The notes beneath the pieces were generated by a model, which saw only the letters and a list, made by a program, of their open reading frames with translations, ran no database searches and was not told where the DNA came from. Source: a virus. From it: 64,000 nt of DNA. This document shows positions 40,804 through 48,283 of the stretch, piece after piece. Positions within the stretch are counted from its first letter, which is position 1. Each line of letters opens with the position of its first letter. Both the position numbers and the translations under genes were made by a program. The DNA is taken from the IMG/VR virus record IMGVR_UViG_3300045970_000455, positions 1-64,000 of that record; one strand, written 5' to 3'.

Positions 40804-41049
40804 TCATTTATCTTTAGATAATGCCTGTATCTGTGCTTCCATTACGATAATGGTATCGGTCATTAGTTTCAGCGTTGCTGCAACCTTTGTTCTATATGCT
40901 GTATCGTCGGCTTCATGCACATATCTTGCATCAGAGAACATAATACCCGCTACAGTTAATACAACGGTGCCGGCTAGGCCTGCTAATGTTTTCAACGGAT
41001 TATCTTTTACTACCTGAACTGCCTTTGCTATATTTTCTGCTATACTCAT
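40804..41049 (-). CDS. Small membrane protein, 81 aa
   Basis: From ATG 41047-41049 (MSIAENIAKAVQVVKDN), in an ATGA overlap with the upstream gene. It has one membrane segment (about residues 19-39: LKTLAGLAGTVVLTVAGIMFS), then a helix-rich soluble tail (YRTKVAATLKLMTDTIIVMEAQIQAL). The layout could fit a spanin subunit or an Rz-like protein, but no signal is decisive. Confidence 0.55.
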   Translation of the reverse strand: MSIAENIAKAVQVVKDNPLKTLAGLAGTVVLTVAGIMFSDARYVHEADDTAYRTKVAATLKLMTDTIIVMEAQIQALSKDK

Positions 41050-41294
41050 AGTTGTTTCGCCCATTTAATCTTGTTCCAAACTCTTTCGTGACACCAGTAC
41101 ACAAAGGGTTTAATAACCATCTCTGTAGCACCTATTGCTAAAGATATGGCAAACACTCCTGTTACAAGATATGATATTATAACAGTAGTTAATGTACCAC
41201 ATACTCTATAACTGTATGCCTTAACTAGACTTCTTATCGGAGATTCTCCGTTGTTAAGCCCCCAACTATTTATGAACTTTTGTATTAAACTCAT
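41046..41294 (-). CDS. DUF2061-type small membrane protein, 82 aa
   Basis: After a soluble N-terminus (MSLIQKFINSWGLNNGESP), the sequence SLVKAYSYRVCGTLTTVIISYLVTGVFAISLAIGATEMVIKPFVYWCHERVWNKIKW matches the DUF2061 pattern (SLxKaxxxRxxGTxxTxxixxxxTG ... E-x3-K-x3-Y-x2-HERxW). It is a two-helix inner-membrane protein of unknown function, found also in bacteria. ATGA overlaps on both sides. Confidence 0.75.
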   Translation of the reverse strand: MSLIQKFINSWGLNNGESPIRSLVKAYSYRVCGTLTTVIISYLVTGVFAISLAIGATEMVIKPFVYWCHERVWNKIKWAKQL

Positions 41295-41893
41295 TCTTCT
41301 AGCCCGTATTCTGCAGATATAATACCGTATATTTCTTTCCACGGAGTAACGTGACTAACTGTAGGAAATGCAGAAGATGTATAATGAGAGTTATACGGAT
41401 GATTTATAAGAATTGCTTTCATCCCTAGTTCATGGCCTGCTTCGGCATTATGTATATGATCTTCTATCCAAAAGTATCCCGTATTTTGCCATTTCTCTAA
41501 TGCACTCTTCTTATAAGATCCTATTTCTAAACAAATAATATCATCAAATATATCCCCAAATATGCGCGAAGCATTTACTAATCTATGTTCCTTAGCTTTA
41601 GGATTACTACTTATGCTTGTCACTACAGTAAATCTGAAACCTTTGCTTGCTAGTTTTTCTAGGTATTCTACAGAATCTGCAAATGGCATAATATCTTCTA
41701 TATGCCGGCTGTCGTTAAATTCTTTAACATACGCCATTGCTTGACTCACTGGTACGCCATGTCTCGACGAAATATTATAGTGATGATCTGTATCTACAAG
41801 TTGCGGATAACCTTTACTCTCCATAAAGATATTAAACCCACTGTTCCAGTCGGCTATGGTCCCGTCGTAGTCAAGTATTATTTTCTTTTCCAT
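41291..41893 (-). CDS. HAD-superfamily phosphatase
   Basis: The 200-aa protein starts MEKKIILDYDGTIADW with the HAD nucleophile Asp8 and Asp10. It continues with FTVVTSISSNPKAKEHR (motif II Thr/Ser) and GYFWIEDHIHNAEAGHELGMKAILINHP (acidic motif IV region). The family includes 5'-nucleotidases and polynucleotide phosphatases. Small HADs in phages usually act on nucleotides, but the substrate cannot be read here. Start chosen at ATG 41891-41893. Confidence 0.78.
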   Translation of the reverse strand: MEKKIILDYDGTIADWNSGFNIFMESKGYPQLVDTDHHYNISSRHGVPVSQAMAYVKEFNDSRHIEDIMPFADSVEYLEKLASKGFRFTVVTSISSNPKAKEHRLVNASRIFGDIFDDIICLEIGSYKKSALEKWQNTGYFWIEDHIHNAEAGHELGMKAILINHPYNSHYTSSAFPTVSHVTPWKEIYGIISAEYGLEE

Positions 41894-41894
41894 T

Positions 41895-42239
41895 TTAATC
41901 AAATATCGTTGGTAATCGTACATTACCGAACTGGTCTGTAATAGTATCTGGTGCTTTTTCAATCTGAAAAGATTTGTATGCACTATCTAATTCAGCCATC
42001 TGTTTTTCATATTTGCGAGTAATAAAGGACTCAAACTCATTATAGTTGCCAAGTCCGGCACGCTCACCTATTATCATCTTTCTGTTAATATAGTCGCCTA
42101 TAGCACTAGACATACTATAATGCTTGGGCCGCAGGTTATTAACAAACTCTAGTTTTTCATTGGTCTCCCACACAGTGTTAGACCCCTTCTTTAAACTGTG
42201 TTTATGAGATAACACAACAAATAGTTTTTCTTTACCCAT
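41895..42239 (-). CDS. Hypothetical protein, 114 aa, downstream of gp44
   Basis: Starts 1 nt after the gp44 stop (MGKEKLFVVLSHKHSLKKGSNTVWETNEKLEFVNNLRPKHYSM). The product is mixed alpha/beta with a long C-terminal helix (ESFITRKYEKQMAELDSAYKSF). In T4 the small clamp-loader subunit gp62 follows gene 44; this protein sits in that place but I see no similarity to gp62. Function unknown. Confidence 0.6.
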   Translation of the reverse strand: MGKEKLFVVLSHKHSLKKGSNTVWETNEKLEFVNNLRPKHYSMSSAIGDYINRKMIIGERAGLGNYNEFESFITRKYEKQMAELDSAYKSFQIEKAPDTITDQFGNVRLPTIFD

Positions 42240-42240
42240 A

Positions 42241-43176
42241 TTATTCCTTCGCTATAAGTTCTAGTTCTACAAATGTTGCACTAAGGTTGATTTCTAAATC
42301 AGCACACATTGCATGTTTTACCAATCCATCTCTAATAGCAATGATTGCCGAATTTTCCTTATCTGCATTACCGTCTGCCCATATATCAAGATTTTGATAC
42401 ATAAACTTATACATCTCCTCATACTCATCTTGCAGCAACTGAGCACATATAAGTCTTCTTGCTTCTACATATTTCTTTGCTCTAAACAAAGCAATCATAT
42501 CTATCTTATAATCTGCAACTGTTTCTGCATCCTCGTTTGGAGAAAGTAGTTTATTGTTGAATGTATTTGCTTGAATCATACTTATACCTCTGCGAAGGTC
42601 TGGGTATGTTTTCTTTACAATAGTATCTAATGCATCTATATCGATTTCAACAGATTCTTTATCTAGTATATCTACAAGACGCAATAAGAACTCATCATTA
42701 TCAAGTTTTTCAATATGCATACGACCTGTTTCACACCTAGACTTGATAGCAGGCATAATCTTATGCGGATAGTTGCATGTTAAAAGGAATCTTACAGAGT
42801 TAGAGTACTTTTCCATTGTCCCTCTTAATACACCTTGTGCAGGTGGTGATAGACCATCGGCCTCATCAAGGAAGATGTATCTCATATCTCCGTAACCCAT
42901 TGTCTCAGAGAAGTTGGTTACTTTTTCTCTGATAAAATCTACACCATTATCCCTAGATGCATTAACTTCCATAACATCATACGGATCAATCTTCAATTCA
43001 TTTAATAGAATTTTTACAAGTGTTGATTTTCCTGTGCCAGGCGCGCCAGATAATAACATATGCGGGAGGGCACCTTGTGATATCCACTGTTCGATTTGTT
43101 TTTTCTGCTTACCATCTTTGAAAACATAACCAGCAAGACCACTCGGCCTATACTTTTCTGACCATAACTTTTTCAT
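42241..43176 (-). CDS. 44: Clamp-loader large subunit (T4 gp44 family)
   Basis: The 311-aa AAA+ protein has Walker A SGAPGTGKSTLVKILL (about 43-58), Walker B YIFLDEADG (about 103-111), sensor 1 FLLTCNY and the RFC SRC arginine finger (KSRCETG). It loads the gp45 sliding clamp using ATP. It follows the gp31-like gene by 11 nt. Confidence 0.93.
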   Translation of the reverse strand: MKKLWSEKYRPSGLAGYVFKDGKQKKQIEQWISQGALPHMLLSGAPGTGKSTLVKILLNELKIDPYDVMEVNASRDNGVDFIREKVTNFSETMGYGDMRYIFLDEADGLSPPAQGVLRGTMEKYSNSVRFLLTCNYPHKIMPAIKSRCETGRMHIEKLDNDEFLLRLVDILDKESVEIDIDALDTIVKKTYPDLRRGISMIQANTFNNKLLSPNEDAETVADYKIDMIALFRAKKYVEARRLICAQLLQDEYEEMYKFMYQNLDIWADGNADKENSAIIAIRDGLVKHAMCADLEINLSATFVELELIAKE

Positions 43177-43187
43177 AATGACTCTTA

Positions 43188-43535
43188 TTAAAATGCGTGT
43201 GTAGTTGTATATTCCGAAAATGTAACAGCAGACTCCGGATCTTCATCCGAAACAAGCATAACAGATTGTGGCCATTCTACACCCCACACCTGTGTATGAT
43301 CACCCGAATCTTCTTTTATTTTTAACATTCGTGTCCATCTACCATTTTCGATTAGTATCCACTGTCCTACAGTGATTTCATCTATGCCTTCACCTACAGC
43401 ATATACCTTGCCCCAGCGAGGACGAATGCCCTCGCTCTTACCGTTATCATCTGGAATAATAATTCCGTTGATAATGCGCGATCCTCTTTCTAAATCAGTT
43501 ACTAGAACTTTTCCCGGCATTGCTTTGATTTTCAT
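43188..43535 (-). CDS. 31: GroES/gp31-like co-chaperonin
   Basis: The 115-aa product has the GroES chaperonin layout: MKIKAMPGKVLVTDLE, a mobile-loop region GSRIINGIIIPDDNGKSEGIR, then RWGKVYAVGEGIDEITVGQWILIENGRWTR. In T4, gp31 replaces GroES so that GroEL can fold the capsid protein. The mobile-loop IINGIIIP segment is the expected GroEL-binding hydrophobic tripeptide. It overlaps the upstream 43495-43683 gene by 41 nt. Confidence 0.8.
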   Translation of the reverse strand: MKIKAMPGKVLVTDLERGSRIINGIIIPDDNGKSEGIRPRWGKVYAVGEGIDEITVGQWILIENGRWTRMLKIKEDSGDHTQVWGVEWPQSVMLVSDEDPESAVTFSEYTTTHAF

Positions 43536-43683
43536 CTATGTCCCTTTCTTTTACATTGGCGATTAATAATGCATCTTCGATTTCTTTTATTGCATCTATA
43601 TTATGCACTATTTTTAGTTTTTCTACAACATTTCGGTCTATATTGTAGGTTATATTATTAATCTTACCCGAAATGGTATCCAT
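43495..43683 (-). CDS. Small hypothetical protein, 62 aa
   Basis: From ATG 43681-43683 the product MDTISGKINNITYNIDRNVVEKLKIVHNIDAIKEIEDALLIAN is mostly helical and polar. It has no clear Shine-Dalgarno sequence and overlaps the co-chaperonin gene by 41 nt. The position after the conserved 43685-43987 gene suggests it is real, but the support is moderate. Confidence 0.5.
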   Translation of the reverse strand: MDTISGKINNITYNIDRNVVEKLKIVHNIDAIKEIEDALLIANVKERDIDENQSNAGKSSSN

Positions 43684-43684
43684 A

Positions 43685-43987
43685 TTAAACAACAATGTCG
43701 CCGTTGGGTAGTTCTTTTTCTTTTACCTTCTTAACAACGGTAGGTTTAACTGTTTCTACTACATCGGGGATAGGACCTTTTAGTCCTGTTGCCACTACGT
43801 CACTCTTTACAGTAGAATTGTGTTCTGTAACAACTTGGTTGATTGTTTTTGTTATTACCCCGCCGCGGGTAAGTTGATCACCTTTAGCATTAACTCTGTG
43901 ATTACCTACAGCAGGTGTTTTCTCATTTTCTCGGCGCATTGAATCCATGTCAATAGTTAATCCGCGATACGTTGTATGTGATGCCAT
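43685..43987 (-). CDS. Conserved T4-like hypothetical protein, 100 aa
   Basis: Begins MASHTTYRGLTIDMDSMRREN and has TPAVGNHRVNAKGDQLTRGGVI, a family I recall as highly conserved in aquatic T4-like phages. It is low in secondary structure except at the ends and the C-terminus is basic and Val/Lys-rich (VVKKVKEKELPNGDIVV). Function unknown. Confidence 0.7.
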   Translation of the reverse strand: MASHTTYRGLTIDMDSMRRENEKTPAVGNHRVNAKGDQLTRGGVITKTINQVVTEHNSTVKSDVVATGLKGPIPDVVETVKPTVVKKVKEKELPNGDIVV

Positions 43988-43998
43988 TTTATTTCCTC

Positions 43999-44514
43999 TT
44001 ATTTTAAAAAATCTCTTATATCAAGTTTATAACGAATACCGTCGACTCTGTGAGTTCCTATTAGATATAATATATAAGAACTTGTCGAACTTCCTCTTCC
44101 TACGCCCCAAACAAACTTATTCTTCCTCATATAATCTATAAGGAAAATAAACAAACGTAAAAGCATAATCAAATCACGTTCTTCAAATAATTCGTATTCT
44201 TCCTTAACCCTGTTGATTTGTTCTTGTGTAGTGCATTTATCTATTAGCCACTTAAACACGTCTATATTCTGAAACTCAATAGGTAATAACCATTCACTGG
44301 CCCGAATTGTATGAAACTCGTCAAACGATAATGTTTCTTCGGGTGTATCTAAGAATACAGTGTCGTGCTTTAATAATTCACTTTTATATTCATTGTATAA
44401 TATAATGTCATTATCTGTAATAACATTTAAGTGACTTATATTCTTACCTTGTAATATTAACTCTCTAAGATTATCACTTGACAGTATAGCCTGCCCGTAT
44501 GAATCTATTTTCAT
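43999..44514 (-). CDS. DNA polymerase III alpha (DnaE)-like fragment, 171 aa
   Basis: The C-terminal 45 residues carry WGVGRGSSTSSYILYLIGTHRVD and YKLDIRDFLK, corresponding to the DnaE palm entry G-x-GRGS-A-x-S and the Y-x-L-x-F-x-RFL helix. The protein stops there, before the position of the catalytic aspartates (DIDVDF in DnaE). The N-terminal 110 residues (helical) resemble the DnaE region preceding the palm (TPEETLSFDEFHTIRASEWLL). It is not a functional polymerase by itself. Start ATG 44512-44514. It may regulate or mimic a host polymerase surface; that is inference. Confidence 0.68.
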   Translation of the reverse strand: MKIDSYGQAILSSDNLRELILQGKNISHLNVITDNDIILYNEYKSELLKHDTVFLDTPEETLSFDEFHTIRASEWLLPIEFQNIDVFKWLIDKCTTQEQINRVKEEYELFEERDLIMLLRLFIFLIDYMRKNKFVWGVGRGSSTSSYILYLIGTHRVDGIRYKLDIRDFLK

Positions 44515-44515
44515 T

Positions 44516-45229
44516 TTAAACTTTTTTCGGTTTCCATCTTTCGACCTGCACAATTCTAGCAGGCTCCCTAGGGACAGTTGTGAATTTTTCAGATGCTTCT
44601 TTTACTGCTTTGTCGAATTCATCCATCGGATCCATAACATCTTTGAACAGCTCTTCATCGGTTAATGTGGTATCCTCGGGTCTAACAAATTCAAAACAGA
44701 AACCATCGTTCCTTAACCACCAGGGTATCTCATCTCGTGATTTACCTTCAGTGTAATAGTCTGCTGTTTTATTTGGTAGGTTATATCCTGTTTCTGCAGG
44801 ATCGAATGTATATTGAACGGACATGTCACTACCCTTTAATCTCATTTCTCCAATCAACATATTTGTTTCTGCCAATATAGATAGTTTAGAATGCAATAGT
44901 TGAATGATTACATCATCATATGGTTCGACAGGAGCATACATCATTATGTTTGACGATAGATTAGCAATATACAAATCATCCTCATTGCTTACATCTACCA
45001 TTATAATATTAGGTAAGTTTGTGTCAAGCCAAAAATACAACTTCTGATAAGTCATTGTCGCTTCATACTCACTTATGTCAGTTGATTTAGCTTTTTTGTC
45101 TATGGCAACAAGGTCAATAGACAAGTGCCAATCAACAGGAACCAATGCACTGTCTAATATTCTTACTCCAGTAAAATCATACTCGAGTGTCATATGATTT
45201 CTAATACGGAGTTTTCCAGATGTCATCAT
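44516..45229 (-). CDS. Conserved hypothetical protein, 237 aa
   Basis: An acidic beta-rich protein. RNHMTLEYDFTGVRILDSALVPVDWHLSIDLVAIDKKAK is the most conserved-looking block; the C-terminus (AVKEASEKFTTVPREPARIVQVERWKPKKV) is basic. Starts in an ATGA overlap with the upstream gene. I believe related proteins occur in aquatic T4-like phages; the role is unknown. Confidence 0.65.
   Translation of the reverse strand: MMTSGKLRIRNHMTLEYDFTGVRILDSALVPVDWHLSIDLVAIDKKAKSTDISEYEATMTYQKLYFWLDTNLPNIIMVDVSNEDDLYIANLSSNIMMYAPVEPYDDVIIQLLHSKLSILAETNMLIGEMRLKGSDMSVQYTFDPAETGYNLPNKTADYYTEGKSRDEIPWWLRNDGFCFEFVRPEDTTLTDEELFKDVMDPMDEFDKAVKEASEKFTTVPREPARIVQVERWKPKKV
45000..45027 (-). promoter_or_regulatory. 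Possible sigma70-like promoter inside a gene, 16-nt spacer
   Basis: On the minus strand TTGACA (45022-45027) and TATAAT (45000-45005) are 16 nt apart inside the 44516-45229 gene. The spacer differs from the other promoters (17 nt), so it may be chance. Confidence 0.35.
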
Positions 45230-45492
45230 AAAGTTTTACCTGTATTACCTTCCAGCTTACCTAACTCAAGTGGTTGATTTGCTTTAGGGTTTTTCTTTTC
45301 TAGTTCTGCAGTTCTTATTTTTTCTAATCGCTGCACTCTCTCATCTTCGAGTGACTGAATGACTTCTTTTATACTCTGCACTGTGGGATTATGCCCCATC
45401 ATTGTTTGGTGGTTCATATATGTATATGCTCGACCTAATCTCTCTAATATAACTTCGTCTGATAACTTGCTAACGTCTAAGAATGGATGCAT
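45226..45492 (-). CDS. Conserved hypothetical protein, 88 aa
   Basis: Starts MHPFLDVSKLSDEVILERLGRAYTYMNHQTMMGHNPTVQSIKEVIQSLEDERVQRLEK, a family I recall in aquatic T4-like phages. The product is helical and charged, ending in a Gly/Asn-rich tail. It has AAGAGG before the ATG and a late box at 45515-45522. Confidence 0.68.
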   Translation of the reverse strand: MHPFLDVSKLSDEVILERLGRAYTYMNHQTMMGHNPTVQSIKEVIQSLEDERVQRLEKIRTAELEKKNPKANQPLELGKLEGNTGKTL

Positions 45493-45514
45493 ATAACCTC
45501 TTGTGATACTCTTA

Positions 45515-45522
45515 TATTTATG
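45515..45522 (-). promoter_or_regulatory. Late promoter box CATAAATA
   Basis: Lies 22 nt upstream of the 45226-45492 ATG in a 52-nt gap, with AAGAGGT in the leader. The first base differs from the GATAAATA majority. Confidence 0.55.
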
Positions 45523-45544
45523 CGTAAATATATTGTTAGTATAA

Positions 45545-45961
45545 CTATTCCGATACCTCTGTATATTCCTGTATTGTGAATTTTACATTGGTAGGCCACA
45601 TATATACATGCCGTGCTGTTTCTCCTACCGTTAACCTAAACTGTAATGCATCCATTTCTTCCTTAAACACCCAATATGATCTATAAATCATTTGTTCTGT
45701 GCTGAAATTAAGCGTATATTGCTGGGCGAATGGCGGGATAATCAGCGCAGGCCGAGACTCTTCCGGTATAGTTATATTTTCTATCTCCGGTGAACTATAT
45801 CCCCATGTATTGGTTGTACATGTTTTAGCAATCTTTAATATTTTTCTAAATTCTATGATGTCTATATTGAATGACCCCGCAGGGGTGTTGTGATCCAACC
45901 TAACTACATACGGATTAGTTATAAACAACGGTACATTAATGTGAAATTTCTTTACAATCAT
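45545..45961 (-). CDS. Small-box family member, 138 aa
   Basis: Ends with SYWVFKEEMDALQFRLTVG, then a short extra tail, so it carries the F-x4-DA-x2-F-x-L box shared with several proteins downstream (47809, 48062, 48271, 51251). The N-terminal part is beta-rich (FHINVPLFITNPYVVRLDHNTPAG). Overlaps the 45958 gene by ATGA. Function unknown. Confidence 0.62.
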   Translation of the reverse strand: MIVKKFHINVPLFITNPYVVRLDHNTPAGSFNIDIIEFRKILKIAKTCTTNTWGYSSPEIENITIPEESRPALIIPPFAQQYTLNFSTEQMIYRSYWVFKEEMDALQFRLTVGETARHVYMWPTNVKFTIQEYTEVSE

Positions 45962-46200
45962 ACATATTCATGATTTAATCTATAAAAGTTCGTCACATCA
46001 GATTTTTCAGAGAAACGAATAACAACATACTGACCCATATCGAGTTCAGCGTACAATCCTTTTATAGACTTGAAACTTTTCTGAATCTCATCTATTCTGC
46101 GATAAAATACAGCAGGGTGTAACTTAACGGAATTCCACCCAGCAGTATAGCTATCAACTGAAATCGGATCGCCTACGATACACTTTCCTTCTTGCTTCAT
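45958..46200 (-). CDS. Hypothetical protein, 80 aa, possible small-box relative
   Basis: Ends MGQYVVIRFSEKSDVTNFYRLNHEYV, where RFSEKSDVTNFYRL is a degenerate version of the F-x4-DA-x2-F-x-L box. The rest is helical with a Tyr-Arg-Arg stretch. Start at ATG 46198-46200. Function unknown. Confidence 0.6.
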   Translation of the reverse strand: MKQEGKCIVGDPISVDSYTAGWNSVKLHPAVFYRRIDEIQKSFKSIKGLYAELDMGQYVVIRFSEKSDVTNFYRLNHEYV

Positions 46201-46449
46201 TTACTTCTCCAATGGTATAACTGAGTCTGCCGGTACGAGTTTCTTTAAATATTCCATCGATACACCCCTGCGCGTCCCTTCCACAGACACCCTATACTCA
46301 TTTCTGAAATGATTCCAAAAGTTTGGCGGATACTTTTTTAATGGTCGTAGAATACCCGATACCTTAAGAGTATAGAGTTTCTTTTCCTTTAAGTGCCAGA
46401 AATATCCTGAATATTTAGTTGCGACAAAATCACTTGGTAGAGTTACCAC
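46201..46449 (-). CDS. Hypothetical basic protein, 82 aa
   Basis: The sequence SGYFWHLKEKKLYTLKVSGILRPLKKYPPNFWNHF and SVEGTRRGVSMEYLKKL is reminiscent of small DNA-binding modules that accompany homing endonucleases in T4-like phages. It is highly basic. Function by resemblance only. Overlaps the 46430 gene by 20 nt. Confidence 0.55.
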   Translation of the reverse strand: MVTLPSDFVATKYSGYFWHLKEKKLYTLKVSGILRPLKKYPPNFWNHFRNEYRVSVEGTRRGVSMEYLKKLVPADSVIPLEK

Positions 46450-46729
46450 ATCTATTCTCCATAACAGTTGACCATTTATCTATAATAGACTGACCTAGTT
46501 CTTTCACGTCAGTCGGAATAGGATACTCCGTTAACGCGCTTATATGCTGTAACATCGATAATGTATATTCTTTTCCCGATGTTGTCTTTATGGTAAATCG
46601 AAGATCACCTTTTAATCTATCAATGACAGCATCCTCGTCGGCGCGAGCGCTAAGATCGATGCTCTCTATAAATGGCAACCCTATAAGTGTGCCATTAGAT
46701 ATAACAAATGCCGGTGTGTAAGCTGCCAT
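46430..46729 (-). CDS. Hypothetical protein, 99 aa
   Basis: Alpha/beta protein (FVISNGTLIGLPFIESIDLSARADEDAVIDRL, then FTIKTTSGKEYTLSMLQHI). Its ATG forms a 1-nt overlap with the stop of the 46729-46995 gene (TAATG). Function unknown. Confidence 0.6.
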   Translation of the reverse strand: MAAYTPAFVISNGTLIGLPFIESIDLSARADEDAVIDRLKGDLRFTIKTTSGKEYTLSMLQHISALTEYPIPTDVKELGQSIIDKWSTVMENRCGNSTK

Positions 46730-46995
46730 TAAATCAGTGTAAGATACAGAGTGGATGTAGGATCAAACTCTTCCTTAAAAATATAGATCTTAGGATTCAC
46801 AGTTTTACCTGTGTTCAGGGTCTTCAGTATTCTGCCTTGCATTGTCCAGCATTCACTGCCCTTACCTACATTTTCATTTAACCAGTTAACAATCTTATAA
46901 AAGTGTTCACGATCCCGAATGGTTACTGAAAAGGAATGAAGTGCATTCTGTTCCTTAAAATTCTTCGGTTCTTCCTTTTTGATTTGTTTAGCCAT
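46729..46995 (-). CDS. Small-box family member, 88 aa
   Basis: Has the family pattern: NWLNENVGKGSECWTMQ (W-(C/L)-x3-(V/I)-G-x3-5-W), then a C-terminal IFKEEFDPTSTLYLTL in place of the F-x4-DA-x2-F-x-L box. The N-terminus is basic (MAKQIKKEEPKNFKEQN). It has its own promoter at 47022-47050. Confidence 0.65.
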   Translation of the reverse strand: MAKQIKKEEPKNFKEQNALHSFSVTIRDREHFYKIVNWLNENVGKGSECWTMQGRILKTLNTGKTVNPKIYIFKEEFDPTSTLYLTLI

Positions 46996-47021
46996 GTTTC
47001 GCTTTCTGTTATTAAGTGTTT

Positions 47022-47050
47022 ATTTTACTATATTTTTGTAATATTGTCAA
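47022..47050 (-). promoter_or_regulatory. Sigma70-like promoter
   Basis: On the minus strand TTGACA (47045-47050) and TAAAAT (47022-47027) are 17 nt apart, just after the dCMP deaminase stop. It serves the 46729-46995 gene and the run below. Confidence 0.75.
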
Positions 47051-47508
47051 CAAGGTGTTGATAAATCTAACTCGATTAATTCTACCCCAGCCTCTATTGC
47101 ATAATCTCGCACCTTATTAAACGAGTCACCCCATCGAACCAGTTGTGCTTCGGTAGGCATCGGTGCTACAAATCTAATGATGCCTGCCTGTAGCATATGA
47201 ACAAAACATCGATCACAGGAAATAAATGGATATGTGTAAAGAGTTGTGTTATTCAAATCTTCTTTCGCAAATAATAATGCATTCATTTCGCAATGCACAA
47301 TTCTACTATATTTTTCTGCCCTGTTATTATAGTTTTCTGCTAGATCAGGCATTGCCCCCGGAAAACCGTTAAATCCAGTTGATATCATTCTCTTGCCAGA
47401 AGTAATAACTGCGCCGGTCTGTGTGCTAGGATCTTTAGACCATGTTGATATTAACTTTGCCATCTCCAGGAACCTTAGGTCCCATTTTAGTTGATCTTGT
47501 TGATTCAT
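47047..47508 (-). CDS. cd: Deoxycytidylate (dCMP) deaminase
   Basis: The 153-aa protein has the zinc deaminase core: HCEMNALLF (His72, catalytic Glu74) and SCDRC (Cys98, Cys101). The usual Pro before the first cysteine is Ser here. FLEMAKLISTWSKDPSTQTGAVI fits the dCMP deaminase N-terminus. It converts dCMP to dUMP for dTTP synthesis. Overlaps the next upstream gene by ATGA. Confidence 0.9.
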   Translation of the reverse strand: MNQQDQLKWDLRFLEMAKLISTWSKDPSTQTGAVITSGKRMISTGFNGFPGAMPDLAENYNNRAEKYSRIVHCEMNALLFAKEDLNNTTLYTYPFISCDRCFVHMLQAGIIRFVAPMPTEAQLVRWGDSFNKVRDYAIEAGVELIELDLSTPC

Positions 47509-47822
47509 CTCGACAGTCTCTCCCTAACAAGGATATTGGCAAGTTCATCACCGAAGTTATCTTCGTTTGATATAATATACAATGCGGTAAGTCTTCTATC
47601 TAACAGTTGATCGTATTGCACCATTTGCACAATGTGACCACCACCTTTGGCATTGTATAATGTAAAATTCATACCAGACGAATCTTCTAGCCCAATCGTA
47701 TTACTACCCAGATTAATGCCTGTGCTTGCCATTTTGCCTTTGTAGTTATCGCTTACAGCGACACATTCTTCACGCATTGCCCAGCTAATAAATCTTCTAC
47801 TTAATCTTCTAATCATGCTCAT
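47505..47822 (-). CDS. Hypothetical protein, 105 aa
   Basis: Basic N-terminus (MSMIRRLSRRFISWAMREE), then a beta-rich middle (GINLGSNTIGLEDSSGMNFTLYNAKGGGHIVQMV) and a helical C-terminus. No family recognised. It overlaps the 47809-48060 gene and has an ATGA junction with the deaminase. Confidence 0.6.
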   Translation of the reverse strand: MSMIRRLSRRFISWAMREECVAVSDNYKGKMASTGINLGSNTIGLEDSSGMNFTLYNAKGGGHIVQMVQYDQLLDRRLTALYIISNEDNFGDELANILVRERLSR

Positions 47823-48060
47823 TCTTATAGTTCCATTTTAATTTAAATGCTACTGCATCCATCTCTTGTCTAAATGAATATTGTAATGTATTCATGTCCT
47901 TAATAAAACAATACCAGTCTTCTGTAAACTTACCCACGCAACTGTTACACCAGTCATCCACAGGGTGATTATACCTGCCCGGAGTCATCGACATATCGTT
48001 ACTCGCTGGCCTCCCTGTCATAACGCTATAAGGCCATATTCTTTTATTTAATACTCTCAT
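47809..48060 (-). CDS. Small-box family member, 83 aa
   Basis: Contains DWCNSCVGKFTEDWYCF (W-C-x3-V-G-x4-W) and ends SFRQEMDAVAFKLKWNYKNEHD, the F-x4-DA-x2-F-K-L-x-W box. The N-terminal half is Pro/Arg/Tyr-rich. Second of a run of four related small genes (47809, 48062, 48271 and, further away, 51251). Function unknown. Confidence 0.65.
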   Translation of the reverse strand: MRVLNKRIWPYSVMTGRPASNDMSMTPGRYNHPVDDWCNSCVGKFTEDWYCFIKDMNTLQYSFRQEMDAVAFKLKWNYKNEHD

Positions 48061-48061
48061 T

Positions 48062-48283
48062 TTACGACCAAACTAACTTAAATGCAACGGCATCCTCTGG
48101 ATTTCTAAAATAGAAGAATGTATTACCAAATGCACCATCCATACACCAAATCATATTATCGGCAATGTCATCATTATAATGCCATCCACCTTTACCGATA
48201 CGTTCCTCACACCAATGCTGCATCTCTGTATGGAGATGATACTTTTCTTTTCCGAATGTTATTTTATGCGTTAGCTTGGCCAT
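48062..48283 (-). CDS. Small-box family member, 73 aa
   Basis: The clearest family copy: MQHWCEERIGKGGWHYND and NTFFYFRNPEDAVAFKLVWS. Two further cysteine/tryptophan positions (NMIWCMD) may help define the fold. Overlaps the 48271 gene by 13 nt. Function unknown. Confidence 0.68.
   Translation of the reverse strand: MAKLTHKITFGKEKYHLHTEMQHWCEERIGKGGWHYNDDIADNMIWCMDGAFGNTFFYFRNPEDAVAFKLVWS

Noticed and set aside
43999-44514. An active DNA polymerase III
   Set aside because: The catalytic aspartate region and most of the polymerase are missing.
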